A stretch of DNA of 64,000 bases, from the NCBI GenBank assembly GCA_023213395.1, contig CM041465.1:96913741-96977740 (forward strand), read 5' to 3'. The notes below the pieces were generated by a model. That model saw nothing but the letters and a program-made list of their open reading frames with translations, had not been told where the DNA came from and did no database searches. This DNA comes from Cycas panzhihuaensis (lineage: Eukaryota > Cycadophyta). Positions within the stretch are counted from its first letter, which is position 1. Every line of letters begins with the position of its first letter. The position numbers were made by a program, and so were the translations under genes. Of this stretch, positions 1-10,990 are shown piece after piece.

Positions 1-424
1 ATCTTCATAAAATAAAAAAAATATTTAGTTATAATGTAGTTGTACCCTTTTCTCTCTTTAGTCTTTTAAGATATGGTTCATTCCTATAGTGAAGAGGGGG
101 GTTACCACTTTTTTACCTAGATTTTATTACTAGATGAGAGATAATCTTGTGTCTTTAGGTGGTGTTATGTTTTGCATATCTATGTTTTTAATAGTCTAGT
201 GGAGTGCATCTGTCTTATTGAAATAGCTTGGTTCATGCTTCACGAGGTAACGTTATCATGCACATTTATAAAATTAATTGTATTATAATACTAGTATTTT
301 TTGTTGGGTTCCATGCATAATTAAGTTGTGTATTATAAATATATACTCAATATATCATATTAAATCATGTTGTATTATGTTGTAACATTGTTTTGTTGTT
401 AATCCAAAGTACCTTAAAGGTACT
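1..424. other. AT-rich relic, target of element A insertion
   Basis: No coding region is recognisable. The last ~130 bases (about 297-424) resemble the two flanks of element B joined together (18375-18439 plus 28981 onward): both read through a wording like GTATTATAAATATA, then a TATATCATATT stretch, then ACCTTAAGGTAC-like bases. I infer that both elements landed in copies of the same sequence, possibly the LTR of the Copia element whose gag starts at 17125. The first ~290 bases match nothing else I noticed in the window. Confidence 0.4.
420..424. repeat. Target site duplication of element A, left copy
   Basis: The sequence GTACT lies directly before the 5' LTR and again at 15831-15835, directly after the 3' LTR. 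A perfect 5 bp duplication is the normal footprint of Gypsy integration and fixes both ends of element A. Confidence 0.85.
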
Positions 425-972
425 TATTTCTTGGCTCCCAGGAATGGGTTCTTGGCAAGTCGACTCAGGTAAGTACAAGTATGCTTCTTCTTTTTCGCCT
501 TTACTATTTCTTTAGAAAGGTAGATAGAAGCATTGTCTCATTGCATGACTGACTATCATGATTGAGTGATCACCTTGCACCCTGTTGCTTGACCATTCTG
601 CTTGTCAACCTATGATGATCAGTGGGACATGCATCCCCATGGTACTCAACAACCCTCCTATGCACCTCCATATCATCCTTAGCACTACTTAACCCATGTG
701 ATTCGTTACACCCGTTTGCCATATCACAACCCTTAGCATCCCTCTGAGTGTGATTGGTTGATCCTTATACTAGTTATCAGTTTCTTAGGAGTTCTGCCAC
801 TTTGGTACCTCATCTAGTTTAGGACATCTTCTCTATTTGACTCTCCCCAGCCATTTGGACAGAGGGCTAACCCCTCCTAGGCCTAGGGTACCCCCTTTAA
901 GGCTCCCAGACACCCTCCTTTTGGATTATTTTAGTCTGTGTCACCCCACTATGACAAATGCCACGGTACTGT

Positions 973-1002
973 AGTAAACTTCACGATAATGTGAAGTTTA
1001 CT
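973..1002. repeat. Perfect hairpin in the 5' LTR
   Basis: Arms AGTAAACTTCAC and GTGAAGTTTACT (12 bp, perfect) flank a 6-base loop. The 3' LTR has lost one arm and the loop (near 13440). The divergent LTR fragment at ~29775-29810 keeps a degraded version. Two related hairpins lie at 10884-10979 inside the same element. Confidence 0.8.
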
Positions 1003-1524
1003 GCAGGGTGACTGTCATAACTTACTTTTTAAAATCTGCCATGGGAAATTTCTTTCTTTTTTTTATAAAATTACCATGTGGATTTGATCTCTCTTGAGCC
1101 TTACCTCAACCTTAATCATCTATTCAGCCTAGGGTTAGGTATAAAGCCCAAAACGACCTCATTTTCCTTCTTCTTCCTCCACCTTCCTTGCTCTCTTCTC
1201 TCTCTTTCACAGGAATTTTCTGTAGGAGCACCCTACAACGTTTGTGTTCCCTGTGTTCCAGCCTAAGATCCACCCATTGTAGCTCTGATCCGTGGTAATA
1301 GGCTCACCAACTAATACCTCTAAGCAAGGATTCATGCCCAAGTGTGACCTCTGCACCCTTCCTACAACTTTCAACAAGTGTGTTTTCATTGCAGTACCTT
1401 CCTAAAGATATCCTGTAAGCATACTAGATTTGCCATTTTCTACTGTCTACAAGGGAAGATCTACCTCCCACATAGCCCAATAGGTATTTTCTATCATTGT
1501 TCCATATCTTTCCTTGGGTTTGTC

Positions 1525-1534
1525 TTATAAAAGG
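1525..1534 (+). promoter_or_regulatory. Possible TATA box of the 5' LTR
   Basis: TTATAAAAGG is kept unchanged in the 3' LTR (13974-13983) even though the LTRs differ by roughly 12% in a sampled stretch. A second TATA-like word (GGTATAAAG) near 1138 is also kept in both LTRs, so the true promoter cannot be chosen from sequence alone. Confidence 0.35.
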
Positions 1535-3384
1535 TTAGGTTTTTGAGCACATCATTCCTTTCCTTGTCTTCTTTACATCACACAGGAGGTGCTGCTCCAT
1601 TCTCTATCTTCTTACCCTCTTGATCTCCCTATCTTCCCCTAGTTTTTTTCCGAGGCTATGGGAGAGGACTCATAAAGAGTGAGTGAAAAGAGCCAAAGTG
1701 GGATCCGTACCCACTAGGCTTACTCCTCAAGGACAAACCCCTTCTCCTCTTTCCTCTCCTTCACTTGTGCCTCTCTTGGGTCACTAATGAATCTTTGGGA
1801 TTAGGCTTGCACTAGATATCAGCATATGTAGCCCTTGCTGCACTATTTCTAGACTTGCATGCCTCTTTTAGGCAGCTCCTCCATCCCTAAATAGTGTCCT
1901 ATATTCATCTTGGGTCTTGACATAGCCCATGTTACAATTTGTTGCCCATAGCATACTTGCAACATAGGCAACTTTTACAAACGTTGTAACATTTGTTTCC
2001 TTTACTGTCCACTACCAATAGGTTGTCCTAATCTGCTATACCTTATGTCGAAGGGCAATGTGGAGGTGTACTTACTAGAGGTTTAGCCATTCTGAGGCTA
2101 ACTTCCCCTTACTTTGGCATGTGTTGTTGGTTTTCTTGAGAGCTTATAGAGTCACTTCTAGTGGAAGATTATCTAACTTGCAACATTCTAATTCGTAACA
2201 TTTTAGCAGTTTACTTTTACATAAGTATACATATATTGGTTTTGTATCCTAGTATCCCCTTTGGAAAGGGAAAAGAACTTTGTGATTGGAGGTTTACTGC
2301 ATCATTGATGGAGAGAGGTAAGCGGCAATAATCTAGGTATGTTCTTTGGCCTCTTTCTCTTTAGTTGTTCTACTCTTTCATAGTTCCTTTTTCCTTTACA
2401 TTTCCTTGTTCCTTTCCTTTCATTTTTGGGGGAGGTAAGGTAACCCCTACGCTGCTCACGTTATGGGAGAAGGAAAAAGAGGAAGTAGGCATAGCACAAG
2501 GTGAAGGCAATGTTTCAGTTACTTTGTTCTTCTGGGTATGCCTTTCTCATTTCATAGGTCTTTTCATGTTTCCTTTAGCTTGCGTGCTTGCATAAAAGAC
2601 AATAAGGGAATAAAGAAAAAGAGAACCACTATCATCACTATCTTGTACATTAGTTCGCATTGTAGGAAAAAACATTCATTAAGGGTTATCCCCTTTTCTC
2701 TTTCACCCAATTACATTGACGTGCATGTTGCATGATATCTAGGTTTATTTGTTTACTTCTTTTCCCTTTGTTTTGACATGAAATGAGAGTGAGGATCCAC
2801 TTTTGAGAGAGAAAGTATTTATTGTTCTTTACACTTGTATGCTTAGTTTATCTGTCATTTGCACACATACGACTAGTCTTGGTTCCATTGTGCTTATAGA
2901 GACTAGGAACCCCTTCGCACATAGAGTGGTAGGAACTCTTTCCACTACTACTCTTTATCCATCCAACTTTCTTGCTAGGTGGATTAGTTCTTAGAGGATC
3001 CATTCCCTAAGGTCCTCTTCCTTTCTTCACCATAGCTACATACACTTCACCTACGTCCTTTAGCCCCCTTTTCACGAGGATATGTTCCTTCATTGGGTCT
3101 TGCCTTCCCATTCTGACCATCTAAGGGCAGGAAGACCCTTACTTTGAGGTTACTTGGGCAACCGAGGATACCCCTCACCTATGCTCCCCTTCAAAGTCAA
3201 AAGCCAAGTTATCTTAAGAAAGTCATGTACTATTTGTGGGTCTTGAACCTGCGTTTTGATGCACGGATGCCCTATGTGGGTGTTTCCTTGCACTTGTTGG
3301 TTTAATCCCTTTATCCCATAGCCTTCCGTCGATTGTTTTAATTCCAACTAGGTGTAGTTACCATCCCCATAGATGTGATTCTAC

Positions 3385-3404
3385 TAGCGACCATACTAGG
3401 GACC
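3385..3404 (+). other. Primer binding site remnant of element A
   Basis: Directly after the LTR end the sequence runs TAGCGACCATACTAGGGACC. The related minus-strand copy near 57147-57167 reads TGGTGACCATATTGGAGACC. The two differ by transitions from a common form starting TGGCGACCAT. That start fits the complement of a plant tRNA-Arg 3' end as I remember it, and Ogre elements are known to prime from tRNA-Arg. Confidence 0.5.
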
Positions 3405-3639
3405 TACCAGTAAGGGAATTATTCTTTCTCATTTTTCTGTTGGTGCTACTACCTCTTGGTAGCTTTCCCTTTTGATCTTATTAGGCAGCCCCCAATGCAT
3501 ACATTACCTTATCTCTTTGTTCTTCCAACACATAAGTAGGACTTGCATGCAACGATTCTCATGTCGCTTATGAGGCCTACTTCTATTGTTATAAGAATCC
3601 CTATATCATTCCCTTCTTGCATCAGATCCTGATCTGATC

Positions 3640-5860
3640 ATGGAGGGATCCCTTTTAGATTGGGCATACCGCGCCTACATATCTGATTCCTTAGAGCCAC
3701 CTACTTCCTTCCAAGGGTTCACCCAAGGAAGTGAAGACCCCATTTATTATCTAGGTGATCAACCACACCCCCAATCTCACCATTCCTCTACTCATGGAGT
3801 AGAACCTATATCTTCTTTAGAATTTTGCCACTCCCATGACGATTCTCGTGAGGACCGTCCTACAAGATCTACTTCATATGAGGCCCCTTCCACCTCTTAC
3901 GATCAAGCGGATACCCCTCTCACTGATGTAGTAGAAGATTTGAGCCAATGTTTCTAAGCTGCACGTCTCTAACCACACCCAAAGTGGTTTGAGAATGTCT
4001 TGCAAAGCATTGTGCCACCTTCTTCTATGCCTCCTTCACCTTTCTCATCTCGTTCAGTTGCTTTACCCATGATGAGCCTGCCTTTTACATCTTCTTCTTC
4101 TCCTCATGGTGTATGATCCTTGGGGACCACTCAGGGTATGTCATCTTCCCAACTCAGGTTGAGCATATCCCCAACTAGTCAAACCACTAGTCCTCCTCCT
4201 ACCATTGTTTATCCACCTACTAGACCTAGGGGACCCACGTGTCCCCCTACTTTTAGTTATATGGGGTCTGCCCCACGAAATCATAATACCAACCTAGGGA
4301 CCTTTCTCTCTACTTACCTCTTGGTTACACTACTCAACTATGGGGGCATGGTAAAGGGAACTCCCTACCTGCTTATGGGGTGGACCCTCTGCATTCTTAT
4401 GGGGTCGCACCATCCATGGGTGGTCCATATAGATAGAATCTGGTTCCTCACCCCTTATTTTTGCCATCTTGTATGGCACCTTACATCACGCCTTTGCAAG
4501 GAGGCCCAACTCCTTCCCAAGGCTCATTCCCTCAAGCTCCTTTCCAATAAGGAGCGCTCTCTTTTGGAGGGATGGGTATGCCATACCTATCCACTCCCAT
4601 GCAAGTTTTTTCAAATGTGGGATTCACACCTCTTCACCAAGCGATAGGAGGACAACATCCCCTTTCAAACCAAACCCTCCAAGGAGGATTTAGCCAAACC
4701 TACCTGCCATCATTTCTACCATCTATTGACCTTATGGTCTAGTCAAGGGTATGACCCTTTATGGACTATCGGTCAACCCCATTATCCGTTGAGGCGCTAA
4801 GAACTAACTTACCACCTCACCCTCTTGAAGTTCCCAAATTTGATGGGACTTCATCGCAAGACCTGACAGAGCATGTTCGTTGCTTCTCTATGGCATGCAT
4901 TGATTACTAAGCTTATGACCACATCCTCATGAAACTATTTCCATGGTCTCTTTAAGGCGATGCCCTTAAATGGTTTTATCGCCTACCCGTGTATTCTATC
5001 TTCTCATTCTAATAGCTCCTGGATGAGTTCGTCAACTACTTTGATTTGGCTCACCCATTTGAGAGTGGAATGAAATCCCTTTTGTCGCTTAAACAAGGTC
5101 ACGATGAGATGAATTCTGACTTTGTGTGGTGTTTCCACGACCTTCTTCATTCCACTAAGGCTACTTTGCCCGAGGAGTTGAAGAGGGACCTTTTTGTCAA
5201 TGCCCTTCATCCAGAAGTTCACGTAGAAGTCCTCAAGATGGGGGTAACTATGTGTGATTTCGCTATAGTGAAGTGCTTGGCACTCGAGGCCATTGAGATC
5301 CAAGCTGGACTCAAGAAGCCTCTAAAGTTGTCACACTGACATGAGGCACCACCCCCATCAAAAGAAACCAAAACTCAACAACCTACTAGGTCTTCTTTTC
5401 ATTCTATTGAGAAGACTCTAGACCCTCTTACTTCAGCTATACATTCATTTGAATATACTATGAAGGAACTCAAGCTTCAAGCTCCTTCATCTCCCATGTC
5501 TAACAAGCCAGTTCACCAGGCTTCACAAGATGCTCCTTCTAAGGGTGGCAACACTCAGTCCTCTTAAGCGAGGAAACCTGACTCCTCCCTTGAGAAGAAG
5601 TGGTGCTCCATCTATAGGGAGTGCTTCCACGATGATTCACAATGTCAAGAACAACATCTTAAAGCTACCCCACAACATGACTCTTCCCCAAAATGGGCAT
5701 CTAGACCCAACTTAAATCAGCCTGTTTATAGAGATCCCTTTTCCAAACATGGAGAACATGATTGCAACCCTAAGTAGAAGAATAATCAGAACCGAGGGAG
5801 GTCTGTAAACCCTCACCATTCCCAAACTAAAGGGAAGGGTGTGAGAAATTTATCATCTTT
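3640..5860 (+). pseudogene. gag: Tat-like gag relic
   Basis: Gag forms the virus-like particle and binds genomic RNA. The N-terminal part opens at the ATG at 3640 and runs 105 codons, rich in Ser, Pro and acidic residues; it is followed by a proline-rich stretch (~4150-4270). The capsid-like Retrotrans_gag core lies at about 4815-5340, with motifs PKFDGT (about 4838) and GDALKWFYRLP (about 4957) and the last 97 codons open from 5046. A cysteine/histidine cluster near 5600-5650 (CSIYREC..., read in a different frame) may be a zinc knuckle. At least four stops or frame changes break the gene. The N-terminal section is repeated at 35175-36310, 45005-46145 and, inverted, at 55812-57167 and 60105-60553, so this family was amplified locally. 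Confidence 0.75.
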
Positions 5861-6074
5861 CTTAGGTTCCCCTAACTAATATACCCCATTACCTCTACAA
5901 TCCTGGAAGAAGGGAAAGAAGGTCATTCAGTTACTTGAGACCACCTCACTATACGCCTTAACCTAGTCTTAAGCGACCAAACTGGCAAATAGTACCTCTT
6001 TATCCACATCTTATCCTGACCCTCTTCTAGAACCTTTTCTTCTAGAAGCCCCCACACTCCCCAAGACCATTCCT

Positions 6075-6740
6075 GTGTGCCCTGATCATTACAACTTTCG
6101 AAGGGCTCTTCTCCAACCCACTACGAAGGGGAAGCCTTTCTTTGTCATTGATGAGCTTCATACCGTGGCTATCAGAATATCCATAATGGATGTTTTGAGG
6201 AGCTTCCCTAAACAATATACATTACTTTTGGAGGTTTTAGGATTAGGTGACGTGCCCATTCATGCCTTGGGAGTCACCCCGAGTCATGAGCCTATCATCT
6301 CCTTTGATCCTAAGGATCTTCCCCCTGCTAGCGAAAGGGAGTACTAATAGCACTTTACTTTCACTATTACCATTAATACTCTGGATTGCACTTTATAAAG
6401 AATCGTTGTTGACAATGATTCTTCTATTAATGCCATGCCCTTGTATGTTATGCAAGAGCTCGGCATATCATCTTTAAAGCCAATTCCATGGCAGTGCTAA
6501 GGCTATGATAGTAGCAAAAAGACACCATTGGGATTAGTGTCTATCCCACTTACTCTTGAGGACAAGATTGTCCTCGCTAATATTGTAGTTCTCAATGTTG
6601 ACATTGACGTTGACTACAATCAGTTGTTGGGATGGCCATGGCTCGATCAGATGGGAGTCATGTACTCATCCTATTGGGGGCAACTTAAATTTGTCCATGA
6701 AGGGCGAATGAGAGTCACCTCATGGCTAAATGAAAGGTGA
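6075..6740 (+). pseudogene. Retropepsin-like aspartic protease relic
   Basis: The Gag-Pol protease matures the polyprotein. An open stretch from 6075 (90 codons) precedes the protease core at about 6395-6720. The core shows an active-site-like motif VDNDSSINAMP, where Asp-Ser-Gly would be expected, and the downstream segment LLGWPWL near 6625, which matches the conserved Leu-Gly-Arg-Pro-Trp-Leu region of plant Gypsy proteases. Stops at about 6344 and a frame change near 6500 break it. The region 6740-7560 up to RT is a decayed linker with no domain I recognise. Confidence 0.65.
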
Positions 6741-7559
6741 CAAAGGCCTTTCTATCTATGCCTCTATTTATTCTAATGATATCCCTGACTAATCTCTTTT
6801 GGAGGAAGACCCTTCATCCTCTTCTTCCAATCTCACATGATTCACTCCTATTAGTGTTAGAAGTTATAGGTACCTTGCTATACTTAGTGACGATGAGTCT
6901 AACGGTAAGGATGAGGATCTCCCTTACCCTGTTTCTCTTCTAGACATGAGTAGGGAGCATCTCCTGTGTTTTAGATCTGCTTTGGAACCCCTACAGTTGG
7001 AGAAACTAGTTCTCCTCTTATATCTTATGTCATTTCCCCTATTGATTAGGTGCTCCTTGAGTCTTGCCCTTTGTTTCTGCACATAGGTAATGAGGTTGGG
7101 GAACCTCCTACTATCCCTTGCAAGGGACCTTTTTCTAGCTCTTCTAGGGAGTCCTTTGGGAATGCTGAGTAGCATGATGACCACCATAGTCCCGCTGTCT
7201 CTACTTCTCTTCATCCTTTGTCTTCTCAAAGTGTGCTCATCTACGAGGTGGATTACTTTGAGAATGACAAAGCCCTGCTTATGCACTTAATGAGCTCCAT
7301 GCTCAACCTCCCTTCTGGTCACCATAGGCTTGGTTATCAGAAGGTCTTGGCTATTGGGTCTTCTCTCGCTGACCCAACTCCATCCCCTATTCCATCACTT
7401 CCTATTGACCGAGTCCCCCTCCACTTTGAGAAGGGGAATTCCATGTGCATGGGGGCAACCCAGGACATAGTCCTTGCCCCTGGTAAAGTCATTCCAGGAG
7501 TTTCAGGATGTTTTTGCATGGGACTACTTCGATATGAAGGGAATTGATCCTTCAATCAT

Positions 7560-8640
7560 GACCCATAACCTTATTACCATTCCTAGCACTTGCCCTATGC
7601 ATTAGAAGTAATGCCCTCTTCACCTTAAGCTCTTAACTACTGTTAAAATAGAAGTTGAGGAACTCTTCAACGTAGGATTGATCACTTCCATCAACTATCC
7701 TAAATTGGTGTATAACATTGTTCCCATTGCTAAAAAGAATGGGATAATCCAGATATATGTAGATTTTCGTGACATCAACAACACATGTCCTAAGGACAAT
7801 TTTCCACTTCCTTTTATTGATAAGATCATCGATCGAACCACCAGTTTCGAAGTTATGATCTTAATGGATGGCTTCTCTAGCTATAACCAAATTCAAATCT
7901 CTCTTGAAGATCATTACAAGATGACCTTCACTACTCTATGGGGCACTTTCGCCTATAAGGCAATGCCTTTCAGACTAAACAATGCAGGCGCCACTTATCA
8001 AAAGGCGATGCAATTCATTTTTCACGATCTCATTAACAAATCCTTGGAGGTCTTCATGGATGATATGATAGGTCTCTCACGCGTTAGAGCCCATCACCCT
8101 GCCGATTTATGGGCCATCTTTGTATGATGCTGCAAATACCATATAAGTCTCAACCCTCTTAAATGTGTGTTTGCCATGACTGTTGGTAAAACCCCATGGT
8201 TTCCTCATGTCAAAACAAGGAATCCAAATCAACCTTGATAAATTCAAGGCCATCCTTAACATGCCACCACCTCTAACCCAATGACAGATTAAGTTATTTT
8301 TAGGTAGGCTTGGTTTCCTTAGGCATTTCTTAGCAAACTTTGCCATAAACACCAAACCACTCACTAACCTATTAAAGAAGGGGGCCTCATTTGTTTGGTC
8401 TTCCAAGGTCCAACAAGCCTTCAAAGAACTTAAGGAAGCCCTCACTTTTGCCCTAACATTGGCGCTGCCTCTCTTTAATAGGCCATTCATCCTATATACC
8501 TCAGTAAATGATGAATTTATGGGTTCTATGTTGGCCCAAGAGGATGATTCAGGAACTGAGAGGGCTATTTACTTCATCAGTCATACCCTCATGCCTGCTA
8601 GGAATATGGCCTTGCATGAAAGGAAGTGTATGTAGCTCAA
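7560..8640 (+). pseudogene. pol: Reverse transcriptase / RNase H relic of element A
   Basis: This copied element RNA into DNA and degraded the RNA strand. The best open part is 7678-8127: PIAKKNG, the VDFRDIN fingers motif, the ILMDGFSSYNQI palm motif carrying the first catalytic Asp, and VFMDDMIG, which is the YxDD box with Tyr replaced by Phe. A frameshift near 8120 follows. The thumb and connection continue to ~8450. RNase H then starts (IYFISHTLMPA..., about 8558) and breaks off near 8640, just past its second conserved region. The remainder of RNase H and any integrase are absent; the minus-strand PMD gene begins here instead. Confidence 0.85.
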
Positions 8641-10745
8641 ATAATCGTCTATCATAAACCATATGATAATTACCAAGAAATATCATAATATATATTTCCT
8701 TGTGTATCTGTGCACCCCCATACATATACATATGTATATATAAAAATAAATATACATCATCCATCATCATGTGTCATCACACACATTAGCATATATCAAA
8801 TGGGATACCAATGGACCCATCTATATATACAAAATCATCATGTGTCATATCATACAAATGGTATAGTACATCATCTATGGGAAGCTGAAATCCTTGCAGG
8901 GAGGAGTACAATCATGTGGCAACATATGGTGACTCCTTGGAGGTCTGGTGCTTTCCCATATCACATCAAAAACCACTACAACCTACTCTCTAGTGTTGCC
9001 CTACTCCTGGGGCATCATCTCCTAGTTGATGTGATCCCTCTCATGGGGACCACATGCCTCTTAGACTCCTCTTGTATCTTTAGGAACTCCCTGCCTTGCT
9101 CGCCTCGTCCTAAGGCCTCCTCGAGGTCATCGTCGTCATGTGGGTATAGGTCCTACTCCTCAATGACCTTGATGCCATATGACCTACTAACTGATCATAT
9201 CGAGCTTAAATATGATCCCTCTCACCCTCCACTCCTCAGAGCCATTCCTCTAGCATCGCTATCCTAATGCAACTCTATCTTGATCTACCTAGGTGCTGTC
9301 ACTGCTACTTAGGAGCTACTGCAGGTGAGGCAACTGCTACCTGAAATGTGAAAAATAGAAAAGTAATAAAATCGGTAGTAATTTTGGCAGCGTAAATTAA
9401 GTCCGTTTCACATGAAATTTGAGGAGGAACTTCTCACACGTGTCCTCTACATGTTAAAGAGAAAAATCTTTGAATTAAAAGTATTTTATCAAGATTTATG
9501 AAGCCATTTTGGAATCTGTTAGAAAATAGAAAAATAGAAAACTATTACAAGTAAAACGCATTATAGGGTTTAAAATGGCGAAGATCTAGGTACGAATAAT
9601 AGATTTTTCAGAGAGAAAAGAGGACACCGCAGCCCTAGATACAATACAGAGCAAGATTTAAGGAGAGTTATTTAAAAATCGCTTTCCAAAAAGAGAGAAT
9701 AGCTCCAACATCTGAAATTCTGCATAGAAAGGAAAAAGAATAGAAAAGCAACAAAACAACACACAAAATCCATTGTGTGGATAATGAAGGCGCCCAAAAG
9801 ATTGAAGTTGCAGCCGAGGGAAGAAGACAACATTAGCATCAGTCCAAGAAAGAGACGTTAGCAGGATCTCTTCACCAAGAAAGAAGATTTTTGGTTAACG
9901 ACAACTAAAAATACCTTACAAACTTTAAAGATAGAGGTTCTAAAAAATGTACGGCAGCTCAAGAAGTGCCCAACACTCTGTTCTATTCTCCCAACACACT
10001 GTAGTAGTCCCTTGCATGCTTAATAAAGCACAAACAAAAGGAGTTTTGTAAGAAAATTCAACATATCTTCAATTATATGTAATATTATTATAAATTGTTT
10101 TGGATTTTGTTTCAATTGGTTTAAGTCTTCACTTTTTCATTCAAAATTCAGATCATCCCTGCTGCCCTAATGGCATCCAACTAGGCGACTAGGTTCGTCA
10201 TTATTAGCATGGCCTAGTATAATCTCTCCTCGGCCTCACATCTTCGCATTGTATCTATCCATCCACTGGGTATGTCCCTATAATTCTATTTCTAGGATAT
10301 CCAGAATAAAATACACAGAGTAATTAATTTCCTCATGTGAGGAATCCTATACATGATTATGCTTTGGACTAGTATACCTCTCCTCTCCCATCGGTCCTAA
10401 CCTGTGAAGTAGGTCACCGCCTCTCTATGTACAATGTCATTACTAGGAAGTGCACTTAGTGACACTCGTGCTCTAGCTACTGGTACCCCCAGAATCCTCC
10501 TCACATCTCCTGGTGTGACTGTAACATCTCCACTTGGGGGAGATGGAACACATGCCTCCGTCGATCCCAGTGTGAGACTATATCCACTAAGAGGTACTAG
10601 TTAGATGTATACTGCAGCATTTAAATGGTCTTTAATAGGCCACATCTCCCTAGTACCCACTGATCTCTACGAGTCATCATCTCAATGAAGCTAATCATGG
10701 CAACCCCTATGTTTTCACAGTTATCCACCATGATGACTACCTGCA
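8641..10745 (-). pseudogene. Antisense plant mobile domain (PMD) gene inside element A
   Basis: Read on the minus strand from ~10745 down. The first exon-like block (10745-10150) encodes a PMD start split over two frames: HWDRRRHVFHLP followed by GDVTVTPGDVRRILGVPV. This pattern (Trp, then HTFHLP, Gly-Glu, TVTxxDV, then LxGLPVxG) is the hallmark of the PMD family (MAIL1/MAIN-like proteins), whose relatives are carried by plant Gypsy and Mutator-like elements. A second block (9345-8835) matches the C-terminal coiled-coil/acidic part found on the + strand at 34150-34620 and 43990-44460. An AT-rich stretch (8830-8641) matches the second intron start of those copies. Several stops and a frameshift show it is dead. 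It lies antisense to gag-pol, like the extra antisense ORFs known in Tat elements. Confidence 0.65.
9346..10134 (-). other. Probable intron of the antisense PMD gene
   Basis: On the minus strand the right end of this block is a strong acceptor: a pyrimidine-rich run ending CACATTTCAG at 9346. A GTGAAG donor candidate lies at about 10134. The block has a different base composition from its neighbours (A-rich on the + strand), has no homology elsewhere in the window and no long frame. The PMD copies at 33503 and 43341 have a short GT...AG gap at a comparable place. An independent insertion of another element cannot be excluded. Confidence 0.45.
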
Positions 10746-10883
10746 AAACCCTAAAACACAGTCAAAACTTGTCTAAATCTACCTATCAGCCCTTAGGACT
10801 ACCTCTCAACCCTTTTAGACTAAGATCTAGCTCCCTTTTGGGCCATCTTTTTGCCTTTTAGCTAGTTTACCTTTGCACTATAT

Positions 10884-10979
10884 TAAACTTCACGGTACCA
10901 CAAAGTTTAGCATGGGACTTGCTGAGATTCTATCTAAATCCTAATGGTTTATGGTAAAGATCACGACACCGTGATCTTT
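10884..10979. repeat. Two hairpins upstream of the antisense PMD gene
   Basis: The first (10884-10909) has 7 bp arms TAAACTT/AAGTTTA around a CACGGTACC core. The second (10956-10979) has perfect 10 bp arms AAAGATCACG/CGTGATCTTT with a 4-base loop. Both share their design, and the first shares its wording, with the LTR hairpin at 973-1002. They lie on the 5' side of the minus-strand PMD gene. Confidence 0.75.
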
Positions 10980-10990
10980 GTCACGGTGCC

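Larger units (their letters stand above)
425..3383 (+). repeat. 5' LTR of element A
   Basis: This matches 12889-15830 along its whole length. The expected terminal TG has become TA at 425-426 and the terminal CA has become TA at 3382-3383, both transitions. TATA-like words occur at 1525-1534 and near 1138, and both are kept in the 3' LTR. A perfect 12 bp inverted repeat sits at 973-1002. Short open frames inside the LTR are not conserved between the two copies and are taken as chance. Confidence 0.9.

Noticed and set aside
4120-4647. 175-codon open frame as an independent gene
   Set aside because: Its first ~55 codons are the gag proline-rich segment; the rest is a shifted reading of gag DNA. 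Homologous copies at 35600 and 45450 do not keep it open.
8710-9267. 185-codon + strand open frame
   Set aside because: It is the shadow of the minus-strand PMD C-terminal exon; the same DNA at 34150-34620 and 43990-44460 does not keep this frame.
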